A stretch of DNA of 64,000 nt from Brachycybe producta. Lineage: Eukaryota; Arthropoda; Diplopoda; Playtdesmida; Andrognathidae. Position 1 is the first letter of the stretch. The number at the start of each line of letters is the position of its first letter. Below are positions 49,733 through 61,712 of the stretch, piece after piece. The notes under the pieces are model-generated. The model was not told where the DNA came from. It was given only the letters and a program-made list of their open reading frames with translations, and searched no databases. The stretch is from assembly GCA_036925085.1 (NCBI GenBank), contig JAUPFP010000005.1, forward strand, positions 8,438,498 to 8,502,497, in the 5' to 3' direction. The translations under genes and the position numbers were made by a program.

Positions 49733-51524
49733 AAAAATACATTGCCATGAGCAATGTATGCCACTGATATACACACACTCAAATACTAATACAATTGTCA
49801 ATTAAAGCTTATTCTTACCAACAATTTAAAAACTACACCCGTTTTGACTATTCGAGAAGGAACATTGTTTAAGACCACCAAAAAAATGTCGTCTGGCGGT
49901 CAAATTATATGTACAAACTAAATTCCAATGTTAATTTGAAAGAAGAAAAAAAGAAACCCTAAAAAAATATTAATGATGTCCATAATAATTAAGAGAAAAA
50001 AAAAAGTGTAGTAAAAATGCTCATCACGTTTGTTATTGTAGAATCGACATCAAAGATAAGAAGAGTTGAGTGTGATTCAAACTAAGAAAAGTGAGAATTC
50101 TTTTACAAAGCTAAAAAAAATTACCTGTACAATTGTCCTACATGTGTACAAAATTGTATATTGAGAATAGATAACATCTAGACAAATAAAAATACAATAA
50201 ATTTGGTGCTACTATAATCTATGACATTTTTTTCCTACTTAAAATGTCAGAAACAAAATTAACCGTTGTAATAATATATATATATATGGTGGAGGGCCAA
50301 TTAAAAATTTCTAATGAAGGACTTGAACCAAAAAAAAAGCACTGAATAAAAAAAAGTACAGTTATTATAAGCATTAGATACCTTTTTTTTAAAATCCATC
50401 TTATTAATGATACCTGTGGCAAAAAGAGGCCACCAACTAATAAATTAAAAACTTAATTGTCTATGATAAAACTATACAATGTGAAACTCTTAAAGGTGAA
50501 CCAGAAAATTTGCATAGCTAATAAGTAACGCATATATCTTGAAAAAAATATAATATAACAAAAGGTATATCTTTATTCTGACAGACCAATTTAAGAAATG
50601 GATTGCCAAGTTAATCCCAGAATGCATTTATTTTAAGGGATGTGTGTAATTTCTCACAAATCACAGCTTTAATCTTATAAAGTCTATACAGTCAGATTAA
50701 CCATTTTTTTCTTCTTTTAATTTCTTATAGAATAGGAAAATAAAAATCTCTCATTTGTCTCATATGAGACGTGTGTATACATAAATATATGACAAGAAAG
50801 AAAGAAACTTAATCTAAGTTGAAAAAAATGAGGATTAGTGTTTATCAAATTTTAACCTAACAGATTCTAAAATGGCAATTACATTATTTGTAACCGAATT
50901 TCTACAAAATGTGTTGTTGACCACTGTTTTAAAAGAGGCTATCTGCATGGTTATGTTGAAGAAAATAACCATTAGATGGCGCCATCATCTCCATTAATAA
51001 TGTTTCCTATAGGTGTTTTAATAAAAAGACAAGAGATTATTATGATAATGCAGTATCTGGTATTGCCACTGATATTTTTGCAAAATTTAAGTTATGGTTC
51101 TTTTTATTTTTAAAATAATTCTGAAAATAGCCTACATGCTAATTTCAAACTTTCTTTAAAGATAGAAGAAATCGTAACTAGGTTTTGCAAAAGTATCAGT
51201 GGATTCACAGAATATTTGAGTGCTTATTGCCACTGTAAATTATGTTTCAAACATAACTACGCGGTGGGGGGTGGAACAACTAAACGAAAACCAAACACAC
51301 ACCATGTTATACGGCTATATGAAATATTGCATCATGTACTGATTTTCTTCATGCCAATAGCCTATTAATAATTCTTAATTACTGTATATAAGATAGATAG
51401 TGACAATTTATGCCTGATACAAACCGATAAAGTACTGCTACAGCAATTCAAAGTCGCTTTCTTTTGCGCATGTGCAAATGAGTTAAAAATAACCTTTGCT
51501 TATTGCATTATGCACATACTATAT
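49733..51524. other. Non-coding DNA, nothing recognised
   Basis: AT-rich; no gene or clear family. Confidence 0.5.
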
Positions 51525-51665
51525 AGTAAAGAGCAACTTTTCATTGTGCACATGCACTGTAAGAAGCAAATAAGCAGTAAAAAGCAACTTTGCCTTGAGA
51601 ACAAGTGCAGTAAAGGGTAACTTTTCCTTAAGGGCAAGCTCAGTAAAGGGCAACTTTGCATTGCT
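51525..51665 (+). repeat. 33-bp minisatellite, about four copies
   Basis: Units of the type GTAAAGGGCAACTTTTCCTT + GAGGACAAGTGCA at about 51525, 51577, 51610 and 51643. Because 33 is a multiple of three, the minus strand shows an 11-residue repeat inside a 75-codon open frame. Confidence 0.85.
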
Positions 51666-52569
51666 GTTGCATTATAATCTTCTTGGAGTGCATCAAGCTT
51701 TACTGCCAAAAAATTTGCTGCAGTCAACTAAAAGCTGTGTTATACACAAATGGTGGTCACCAAAATGTGGTAAACTCTTTTCTAAAAAGTAAACTGTCAT
51801 AGCAACCTGGTGCTTAGTGAAATCGGCAATTTTTTTTAAAAAAAAAAGTTAAATTAGGTATTAATTTTTTCTGGTGCCAAGTAAAAAAAATCAAAATACG
51901 TGTTTTATTCTTTTTTTCCGAGATGAAAAAAAAAATGTTTAAAACTAAATAATATTATGTTTGCATTTTAAAAATAAACACAAAAATGTGTCTATGTTTA
52001 AATGGTGTTATCTCTAAGTGCAATTATTATGTCATCAATGTGCATATAATTGAGAATAAAAAAACATAGCAAGATTTTTATCTCAAATCTCAATCAACTT
52101 CAGAAAAAACAAAAAAAAAAACAAATCCACCCATAACTCACGAAATTGAAGCTTTAAAAAAAATTGATAATTGCCCATTGCAGAAAAATAAAATTACCAT
52201 TGGCCAAATACACTCATTATAACATATAGTTTAAATGAAAATGCATTAACGAGAAACCTGACATTTTTTTTTGCATTTTTAATGTTATGGAAACTATTAT
52301 TTACATGCAACAATTTGAGAAGATAAATGCTCCTCCCTATGAGTAATTTCGCCTTTCAAATGGCAATAATTACGAGAAGCAATTATTTCGATATAATGGT
52401 TCATAAGAGTTTATCAGAAATGCTAAAAAGGTAAAATCTTATGTGGTATATTTTCATTTATTTTTTAACTTATACATTTTTTTCTTCTACTTTATGGCAT
52501 GAGTTTACTACAATCGTGAGATTTTCTTATCTTAAAGATAGATGCTAATCAGTAAATTTACTAACAAGA

Positions 52570-52800
52570 AACAAATTTAGAATACTAGATAGAAGATGAT
52601 GCTAAAACGTATTTTCATAACAATACTTTTAAACATAAACTTTTATATCAATTTTAAACATTTGAATTTCGTTGTCCACGTCACAGAAATCTGACCATTT
52701 TCAAACTACTATAAAAAGTTCACTTTTAAAGATATTATTATCATAAAAAATACTTTTTAACAAACACTTATTCCAGTTTCTAACAAACTTCGTTTTTCTT
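52570..52800. mobile_element. F1 foldback element, copy 6
   Basis: GAATACTAGATAGAAGATG at the left, ACGTATTTTCATAACAATAC, mirrored half with AAAGTTCACTTTTAAAGATA, TTCCAGTTTCTAACAAACTT. Diverged. Confidence 0.7.
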
Positions 52801-53228
52801 AAAATTAAACTTCAAGAAAACTGAATGTTCATATTTCCCAGTATGTACACCTACCACATTGTAACTTAAAGCTAATAGCTTTTGATGTCAGAAGGGTTGA
52901 TCGAAAAGTTAGCTTGGGTTATTTTTCTTTTGTTACAAAAAAGGTATGTTCAACAAACGTACTGGAAAAATCTTTTCTTTTGAACTGTTGATAACTTTTG
53001 CAAAACTTTTATTATTTTATTTTTTTATTATCTATAAGACAAAATGATTCAAGCTTAATCATAAAACATTGCAATTGTGCATTGCATGTTGCAATTGAAC
53101 TCTTGTTCCTCTGTCACAGGCTTTTTTTTTTGGCTTCTTGCAAAGTAATTTTTCAAATTAAAATACCATTAAGGTGTGCTTAAACTTGAAGTGTAAACAA
53201 ACGTCAGTTAGAAATAAACTGGTGTTTG

Positions 53229-53550
53229 TTTTAGAAACCCGATGGGTAGGTCAATCATTTAATGGAATTTCAATGCTGATATCTTTCAAAATAAAAGCCT
53301 TTTTATGTGAGTCTCAAAATGACCCAACTTTAATCAGAAGATTCTATTTTCGATTTTTGTCAATAAAACGTTTATTTTGAGGTAATGTATATAAACATAA
53401 AAATACCTTTAAGTGATTGAGCTACCTTTCTATAGTTTCTAAAAATACTTTTTAGATTTCTAGTTTCTCTTAATTTTTCTCTAATAAAAGACAGAATTAT
53501 CAGAGTTTTTAAAAAAATCAGCTATTCATAAAACCATCTTTAAGATATTT
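53229..53550. mobile_element. F1 foldback element, copy 7
   Basis: TTTTAGAAACCCGATGGGTA, GATATCTTTCAAAATAAAAG, AAATGACCCAACTTTAATCA, GATTGAGCTACC, TAAAAGACAGAATTATCAGA, ending AGCTATTCATAAAACCATC. Confidence 0.88.
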
Positions 53551-54165
53551 AAGAAACTTTTTTTTTCTCATATGAATCTATGTTTAATCAAAAAAGTTTA
53601 ATATATCTGAGAACTGTTCTAATTTCTCAGAATTATTTTTCAAACGTGTTTATTACTTTTATTCACACAATTTTAAACCATTTCTTTCAATTTCTAAGAT
53701 GAAACCTTAATGTCTTACTGACAAGAGTAGAAAACTACTTCATTAAAAAAAACCGAATGACTCAATTATTTTTAAGAACAGCTGGAATTGCTAAAATCAC
53801 TACACATAATCAAAAAGTTCGGCACCCATTTCTTATGTTTTTTAATGCGCAGGAAACAATAAAATAAAATAAGATAGTTAGAAAATTTTGAAACTACTGT
53901 TTTAAGATTTATCCAAAAAAAACCATTTTGAACGCCACTTTAACCAGATGTCTTAATCTTACACCTTCTTTTAGAGACTATAATGATATAAAAACGACTT
54001 ATATATAAAGCCCCCCTATAATCACAAATCTTTTACCACATATTTAGTAACAGGAAAAAGGATGGAAATGTTCTGTCAACTGAAAAATATTCTACGAAAA
54101 TTTCATTTTTATTAGTTCGCGTTCTTTTATATTAAGAATTATGAGCACAATACTCAAAATGTGTT

Positions 54166-54643
54166 TTAAGGTGGATGAATAGATATTTATTTTGTTTTTG
54201 TCTCCCAGGATGGCGCCACTTCAAGTGAACGTTTCGCAGAAGAAACAATACAAAAAAATTTTTTTAAATGTTTTAGAAACTAGAATAGTTGGTGATAATG
54301 CTAAAATATTTATGCTAAAAAAAATTTAAAAATAAACTTTTTATGACAGTTTGAAAATAGTTTTTAATGAAATGTTAATTTAAACCGGTCATTTTCAAAC
54401 TGCTACAAAATGCTTATTTTTTAAGATATTGGCCATGAAAAACCTTTTAAGCATAATCTTCTACCATTCTAGTTTTGAACAACAATTTGAATATTTTCCT
54501 GTTGTTGTTTTTTAAAAAAAGTTTGCTTGACCTTTTTTTAGTCGAAAATTTCCAAAAACATCTATATAGCTTTACATTAGCCACTACAGTGGCGCCATCC
54601 AGAGAGACAAAAATAAAATAAAATATATATTCAGCCACCTTAA
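54166..54643. mobile_element. F3 foldback element, copy 2, with TGTGTT target duplication
   Basis: TTAAGGTGGATGAATAGATA at the left; the right end reverse complement is TTAAGGTGGCTGAATATATA. Arms of about 200 nt (GTCTCCCAGGATGGCGCCAC against GTGGCGCCATCCAGAGAGAC). TGTGTT directly flanks both ends (54160-54165, 54644-54649). Confidence 0.92.
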
Positions 54644-54769
54644 TGTGTTAGGAAAATGAAGACTGTTTCTATTACACGTAACCGTTTTATATTTTTTTTA
54701 TAAAAAAAAACAACTCTGAATGATAATTTATGCAATGTTTTTACCAGACAAAAAAAATAAAATAAGCAC

Positions 54770-54870
54770 GCAACAATAATAATAATAATAATAATAACGA
54801 TGCCCTACAATAATAATAATAATAATAATAATAATATTAATAATAATAATAATAGTAATAATAATAAACC
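54770..54870. repeat. (AAT)n microsatellite
   Basis: Two blocks of AATAAT repeats separated by CGATGCCCTACA. Confidence 0.97.
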
Positions 54871-55397
54871 CATGACATCATCATAAATGAAGCTTAGTAT
54901 ATATTAATATCTAAAAATTGATGCTTAAAAACTCAGAAGAATGGCGCCCAGTTGTCAGTTAATTTGCAAACACGCTAATTTCAATAATATTGCATGTTAT
55001 GAAAAAAAGGGAAGGTTATTGTTAAACAACAACAACAAAAAAACTAGATAAACACAAAACAACTATTTAGTTGTCAAGTATCTTTTTTATTTAATTTTTT
55101 TTCCAAATAGAAAACAAAATATATGCCAGGTGCGACACCTGCGGGATTGTGATAATCCAACAACATCACCTTTTTTTCCACTTCTAATCCTTGAGATTAA
55201 GATCAGCAAACATAAGCATGCTTTGACTGTCAGTAATTTCTTAAGTTTAGTTTAGAGAAAGGAAGGGCGATCATTCAATGAACTTACTTGATGGCCCTCA
55301 CATAAATATATATATATATATATAAAACAAATATAACAGTCGTAGTGTGTATCAAAGTCACTAGATGGAGCCAAGTACTCCATTGTGTCTATACATA

Positions 55398-55413
55398 CCC
55401 TCCCCCCCCCCCC
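55398..55413. repeat. Poly-C run
   Basis: Run of Cs near 55400-55412, comparable with those at 8072 and 62286. Unusual in such AT-rich DNA. Confidence 0.9.
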
Positions 55414-55607
55414 ATTTAAAATGGTTTTAAATTGCAAAATGCATCTTGGTACTCAGATTATTCATTCAGTTTTTCAGGTGCAAAATCAAGACAAATTTTT
55501 TTACAATTACAATTAGTACTCTGCTAGCAGCCAAATAGGCCTATGGCAGAGGAACAAAATTCCACATGCAGCATTAAGCATTGTCAAGCACAAATCAAGC
55601 AAATTTG

Positions 55608-55881
55608 AATGTGTTTCAGAAAATAGAAAAATAACTCAATTCATGTTGATATTTTTCAAAATAAACATTTTATGTGATTTTAAAAATGAATCAACTTTAA
55701 GCTGACAATATTTTTTAAAATTTTTTTTTCTATAAAAAAAGTTTATTTTGAAAGATATCAACATGAAAATACTCTTAAGTCATTCAGCTATTCCCTTCTA
55801 GTTGCTAAAACACTTTTTAGAAAGACTTTCTGATTGTTCTAATCAGAAAGTTCACAAATCCGCTGTTCATAAACCATCTTA
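55608..55881. mobile_element. F1 foldback element, copy 8
   Basis: GTGTTTCAGAAAATAGAAAA, AACTCAATTCATGTTGATAT, TTTGAAAGATATCAACATGA, CCCTTCTAGTTGCTAAAAC, ending GCTGTTCATAAACCATCTTA. Confidence 0.88.
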
Positions 55882-55927
55882 AGTTATTTGATGGTGTGAG
55901 CTCGCTTTTTTTTACTCAAATCCCATG

Positions 55928-56110
55928 ATCGTATTTTCATGTCGATGATATCTTTCAAAGTAAACGTTTTATTAAGTTTGAAAATTACCCAACTTTAAGC
56001 AGACGATATTTTTTTTTAAATTTTTGTTTATAAGAAGTTTATTTTGAAATATATCAACATGAAAATATCATCAAGTGAAAGATAGATAACCAAACTTCTA
56101 GAAGTGAAAA
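55928..56110. mobile_element. F1 foldback element, copy 9 (ends missing)
   Basis: GATCGTATTTTCATGTCG, GATATCTTTCAAAGTAAACG, TACCCAACTTTAAGCAGACG, ATATATCAACATGAAAATAT. It follows copy 8 within 50 bp. Confidence 0.85.
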
Positions 56111-57328
56111 CCCCAAGTTAAATGAAAAATAAAATAATTTTGCATCAAATTTATTCGTCACTTTTGTTGACTGATTTCGACCTGTTGATTTTCGACAAAA
56201 AAAGTTAACTTACTCTTATTAGACAACATTGTGTCGAATATATTTTTGAACGAAATGATACCTGCAACAACAACAAAAAAAAACCTCTAAATACAAGAAC
56301 ATGTACTAATGTTATTACAACTACAATGATGATAAATAAAAAATAATAATAACCCTGTTTCGAAATGTGGTATAAATAAGGGTTGCTAAGTAACCATAAA
56401 ATACATGTATAAACAGGGTAGACACATGTTGAAAACCGTATTAAAACACGCAGACGACCGAAATGTAGAACTCCAATTCGGCAGAGATAATTAGTGGAGA
56501 ACCTGAATTTGATAATTACTGCTTAAATATTCCAAACATGCAATTGCTCTGGTATAATTAGCAAAACTTTGTAGAATCAGTCTCATTATCTCAGTTGAAA
56601 AACAATAAAGAAACATGGGGTTGCCCACACAAACAACAGAAAGCAACAAAAACACACACAAAAAATAACAACAACTAGCGTTTAGCATAATGAATGAAAC
56701 ATTTGTATTTCGTGTAAGTTCGTTTACAAGGGAGAAACAAAAGGGTCAAAATGAGCAAACTTGATTGGCAAAACCAGAAGAAGTAAAAAATACAAATCTA
56801 TTATGTACTCTTCATACAAGTCAAACTCGTTATATGAACTGAAAATGATATTCAATTTACTTTACTTTTTTTTACCACCATTTTGCACTTTTTCAGTTTC
56901 AGTACTTATTTTAACTTCGAATTGCATCAGTGTGCATTTGATTGTTTCATCAGTAAATAAGAAATTTATTAAAAATATAAAATTAATTATTAACTAATCA
57001 CTGGCCAGTAAGGCCAAAAGTTTGCATAATAATGACACAATGTTTCCATGTTGCATCTGTCGAGTTAAGTCTACAATTCTAATTTGGCTGTATTTTAATT
57101 CTTCAAGAGTTCTAGTCTTTAAACACTCTTTCATTGATAGCAAAAATCAGAAGCGTGCTTTTTGCTTTGTAATTTATCTTCAGATTTGAACAGGATGAAC
57201 TTCAGACAATAACTTCAACTAGAACAATAAACGCTTGAAACAGTGCTATTGATACTGCCAAAGCGAGAACTCGAAGTGTTTATTAAAAAAAATTGTACTT
57301 CAGCTTTACTAGCGTCCACTGACATTAA
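56111..57328. other. Non-coding DNA, nothing recognised
   Basis: A minus-strand frame at 56688-56491 begins with a hydrophobic run, but lacks homology and splice context. Confidence 0.5.
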
Positions 57329-57728
57329 TACCATGTTCAGACTGCAATCAGAATTGAAGGCATCATTGAGTCATTAGTAAATAATGTATTCAAGCTGTAT
57401 TGAAGCCACTGCTGCGTTCAAACTTCAGACTGTGACTTACAATCACATTTTCACGATATACTGTTAGTTAGAGGCGCTACTGAAGAAAATAAAACCACAT
57501 ATATTCTATATTCCTGTTCAATATCATTGTAAAGTTCAGTTTATTCGGGTTTAACTGAATTTGTTTGGAAAGTATGATGGGTATGCGCGCACTTAGCTTA
57601 ATCCAGTATTAAAGCCACCTCAGGAGGTGGACTACAGTACCTAATCCAGGATTGAATACTGGATTGGTCTGCAGTCAGACATCATACAGTATTGAGTAGG
57701 GTTTTAAGTGCCAGTCTGAACACAGTAT
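57329..57728. mobile_element. ~400-bp element with CATGTTCAGACTG ends
   Basis: TACCATGTTCAGACTGCAATC at the left, GTGCCAGTCTGAACACAGTA at the right. Internal TTCAGACTGTGAC (57432) and the pair CCACCTCAGGAGGTGG (57617-57632, perfect palindrome) are visible. Non-coding. Confidence 0.8.
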
Positions 57729-58974
57729 AAGACACAAGTAATTCTATTAAGAATGACCACAAGTGTTTGCCATTCACTTAAGTGTCCACTATGCACTTGC
57801 TTATTGCACAATTATTACAAAATCGTCTACTGGCAAGTAAACCAATATAATAAAGTTGTAGGCAATGTGTAAAATGCTTGTAACAATCACTGCCAATCAG
57901 AACATCCACATAATGTATTATTTTGTGGTTTTCTTTGGGCCAATAAATTAATGTATTCGACAAATTGCCTAAAAGGTATTAATTGTGCAGATTTACTATT
58001 GAATTGTTGGTTTTGCATTTAGTCAAGTAATCTTCGAAGTTCCATAATAGTTTCTACTAGTTCCTTAATTCTTGCTTAGTTTCGTATTAGGCTATTAGCA
58101 ATTCAAACTAAAATAAAACCGATCTATCTTGAATTTCCTCATGTCAAAATAAAGTATGCTTGCAAAGTAAACAAAAGTTAGCAAAATGAAACAACAACCA
58201 ACAGATGGAGCCAATGTTGTTACAAACACAAATTTTCCATAATTTTTTTTAATACTAAAATAGATGAAATATTCTGTGTTGTTTAGAACAAACCAAAAAA
58301 AATGCTAAATTACCATCCTATAAAAAGGACACTGGTTGTAACTAATTAAAGTTTTTTTTTAAAAAAAAATAATGGCTAAAATTGCACCATTTTTATGTTC
58401 AATATTTTTTCTTCTTCTTTCAAACCTGTCAAAAATCACAAATCTTCTTAGTATAAGAAGCAAACCTTATTTATAGTGGGGGAATTTTTTTTCTATCACT
58501 TTTTGGTTGTTCCATATACAATTTGTATTACAAGGAGGTGTTTGTGTATTGGGTTGATAAACAACGGTTTTTGTCATATGATAAGAAATAGGATCAAGTT
58601 GTTACTATTATAGTATTTCTCTGAAAAAATACGTTTTGATTGTAGAAAAGATTATCGAAGAATACATCATAGCTATTTTTTTCGATCTTAACAGATGAGA
58701 TATATCAAAAAACGAAACCTAACATTTCATCCATGCCATCAAATTAGACCAAAAATAAGTAAAACTTTTTAAAGAAACTATTGTTAATTTCAGAAAATCA
58801 CGTCAGAACTGTAAAGTTACCATTGATTAGAAATCGTGAGTCTTACAAAGTAAACTTTGTTTCTCTTTAGATTTTCCTTCACGTTTTTTTTTCCCCTCAT
58901 TTATATGTCTAATCCCACTTAGCTGAAATTCAACTTCAGCTACAATTAACCAGAGGCTGAGACAAATTCTTTTT
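57729..58974. other. Non-coding DNA, nothing recognised
   Basis: AT-rich, no gene or family seen. Confidence 0.5.
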
Positions 58975-59702
58975 TTTTAAGTAATTGTAATTACAAATTA
59001 CATCAGTGAAAAAGTAATTACAATTACTTCGTCTTTCTCTGGACCACGTCCCGCACCAAGCGGGGTCTGTCAAATAATGATGATGATTGGTGAAAGATGC
59101 GACATACGAGTCGGATTTGGCGAAGATGTGTTTTACAACCGACTGACTGCCCTGCCTGACGCGTCAATTTCGCAATGACGGAGACATTATGAAAGACAAA
59201 CACAACAATCATCTCTCGACCTGGGGGACCCTCAGGCCCAGCATCACAAGTGGAGGCTATCTCCACTCTGCCACCGGGGCGTCAGCTACAATCACAATTT
59301 ACTAAATTAATTGCAATTACTCATTTTCCCAAAACATATATGAATTACTTTCCAGTTACAAATCAGATAGATGATAGTCAAAGTATGACATTGTCAAATA
59401 CAAAACTAATAAAAAAAACAATAATTACAAAACAGAATCTAGAAAGTAATATTCAAACGCACATCAGTCCATTTGAAAAGAGTCACAAATAGTAAATGCA
59501 AGTTTCAAACAAAAAAAGTTTAAAACACAAGTACCCAAAAGTAATTTGAAAAGTAATTAAAAAGTAATTGCATTTTTATTAGAAAAGGTAATTATTTACA
59601 AATACAAATTACAACATTTCTTGAAATCTTGTAAACTACTAGTAACTTCGTAACTAGTAACTACAAATTCGTTACTCTTAGCAAATTACTTCACAACACT
59701 GC
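58975..59702. repeat. AATTAC-rich repeat, fullest copy, split by SINE
   Basis: TAATTAC-dense DNA. It shares TACATCAGTG and ATTACTCATTTTCCCAAA with 2705-2860 and the right end GCAAATTACTTCACAACACTG with 5290-5398. The SINE at 59028-59287 interrupts it. Ends resemble CAGTGTTG-type DNA-transposon termini, class uncertain. Confidence 0.75.
59028..59287 (-). mobile_element. tRNA-derived SINE
   Basis: A 260-bp, clearly GC-richer insertion. On the minus strand the 5' part carries a perfect Pol III A box (TGGCAGAGTGG, 59273-59263) in a GGTGGCAGAGTGGAGATAGC context like Ser/Leu tRNA, and a weaker B box (GGTCGAGAGAT, 59221-59211) at tRNA-like spacing. The 3' part ends with a hairpin (CCCCGC/GCGGG) and no poly-A. 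Flanked by ACAATTAC and ACAATCAC (59020-59027, 59288-59295), a likely target duplication with one change. SINE class is inference from the promoter boxes. Confidence 0.8.
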
Positions 59703-59716
59703 AATTAACTTGTAAC

Positions 59717-59893
59717 GTTCTCGTAACGATCATGCAGCTAATGCACCGCATACAGCATTACAGAAAAATGACGTCACCACCATGACGTACCACATTGCAT
59801 TGTAGTACAAGGCGCCGGGTGTGACGTCCTTTTGACGTCATTTTTCTATAATGCTGTATGCGGTGCATTAACTGCATTAACGTAACGAGAGCA
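59717..59893. mobile_element. Foldback with 60-nt arms and clustered TGACGT motifs
   Basis: The left arm (59717-59776) and right arm (59834-59893) are inverted copies with few mismatches, sharing TAATGCACCGCATACAGCAT and GAAAAATGACGTCA. TGACGTCA-like sites occur in both arms, with TGACGT-core sites in the loop. A second small inverted pair (AATAGTGAC 59933, GTCACTATT 59998) follows. Confidence 0.9.
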
Positions 59894-61210
59894 TAAGGCT
59901 CTAGTTAAGAACTTCTAAGTAACGCAATAGGGAATAGTGACAAAAATTATGTCACAGTAAGCAATGTACTGAGCCTTTGAATGTGATGGTATTTTGACGT
60001 CACTATTACATATTGCCGTTTGTACCTAACTTAGATGTAAGTTCATAATCAAGAGTCTAAACAATCTTTCAATGTTAATACCACTGTAAATTAGTATTTA
60101 TTGACAAGAAATTGAATTGAATTTATATTCTGCATACCTGGAATACAAACTTTACTTTATTAAATAATTAATTTTGCTATCATGTTTCACTCCTAATCAT
60201 TTGAAAAATTAAAACAAAAAACAAGGAAAAGTGAAAATTCTACATTTGTCCATACATTGCCTCTAAAAGTTTACTATATCGAAGTTTTCATCATTAGTTT
60301 TATTTTGGTGAAATGAAAGTAGGCAGTGTGTCGTCATTGTAGCTTATGCCAAATTCAAAGAAACAAACCTGTCATTTTAACTTCAACCTGAACCCTCTGA
60401 ACAGGGTGCAAAATATAAAGAAACCCAGTTGAATCGTAAAATATTTCTGTTTTGAAAACCTGTTCAAATCCCAAATTTCATTTTTGAATCTGGGCTCTAG
60501 TGTCTCCAAAAGCCTTCTTAGGAGATTTAGACAATAGACAGGGTTCAAAACAGGGTCTTTTTCCGTCAAAATTCTCAATTCAAACCACAAATTGTCTTTC
60601 TTTTCATCATTTTTATAAAGTAAAAAGTGTAGAAAAAGAACCTGTTCGAGTTTCCCAGGCTAAAAAAGAAGAGAAAACCCCATAACTAATTCTCGATATT
60701 TGTGTGTGACATGTTTCTATGAGGTACAAAATAGTAACTAACAATCGGAACAAAAACATCGTGTTGAGCCTAAACTCCATAGGTGTAAAACTAAAGGTAA
60801 CACATCTGTCAAGAGTCAAACTGGACCTCAGCTATACAAATCTACTGACAACTCTCACTGTGTAAATCTTCAAAAGGAGACTAATAATAATAAATGTGAG
60901 AAACAGTGAATTTGACAAAAACAGGACCTTGTATTATATCGCACATTCCATTATTCACAATTTTTCCCACCACGGTGACGTCACGTTCATAAAAATATAT
61001 AGCAATGAAGTAACACAGTTGGATAAATCGATAAATAACAGAATTTAGTCAATTTATTAGAAAATAAAACTCAGCAACTTTTTTTTTAAAAAAATAATGA
61101 ACTTAAAAAAAAAGAAAAGAATTTTACTCAAAAGTATATTACTTTCAACTGCATATTAAAATTAGAAGATTAAGGTGCATTATGAACAGCTAATTTTAAA
61201 GAAAAAACAC
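59894..61210. other. Non-coding DNA, small inverted pair only
   Basis: CAATAGGGAATAGTGAC near 59926 pairs with GTCACTATTACATATTG near 59998. Open frames at 60372-60819 show no family resemblance. Confidence 0.5.
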
Positions 61211-61375
61211 TTAAGGGAAGAATCACATATGCTGAAAAACCAACAGAAATTAGAAATGGAAATTAAAAATCAGAATATTTTTATGGTCTTTTTCATTGAA
61301 ATTTGCATTTCATATGGCGCTTCTGTTAAATTCCTTACATAGTGAAATTTTGTGGGATTTTATTATTCGTTTGGT
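61211..61375. mobile_element. F2 MITE, copy e
   Basis: TTA-AGGGAAGAATCACATA at the left, then the inverted F2 core (ATATGGCGCTTCTGTTAAATTC, reverse orientation). The right end is decayed. Confidence 0.82.
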
Positions 61376-61397
61376 TTTAAAGTTTAAATGCTTCTTT

Positions 61398-61712
61398 TGA
61401 TTTTAGGTGGACAATGAAGAGAAACTTGAATGCGTGTTAGAAACTAGAACGGTAATCGAATAATTGGTATTATATTCGTGTTGATATCATTCAAAATAAA
61501 CATTTTTATAAAAAAAAATTGTCTACTTAAAGTAGGGTTAATTTTAAACTCATATAAAAGCTTAAGTTTGAAAGATATCACCATGAAATTACATTGAAGT
61601 GAATGAGCTACCATTCTAGTTTCTAAAACACATTCCAGTTTCTCTTCATTTTCCACCTAAAAACAAACTAATCAGAATTCGAGAAGCATTTACACTTTCA
61701 AACCACATTAAT
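61398..61712. mobile_element. F1 foldback element, copy 10
   Basis: AGAGAAACTTGAATGCGTGT, TAGAAACTAGAACGGTAATC, GATATCATTCAAAATAAACA, TTTGAAAGATATCACCATGA, TACCATTCTAGTTTCTAAAA, ending AGCATTTACACTTTCAAACC. Confidence 0.85.

Noticed and set aside
56491-56688. Secreted-peptide-like minus frame
   Set aside because: A hydrophobic start is common by chance in T-rich DNA; no homology or processing motif supports it.
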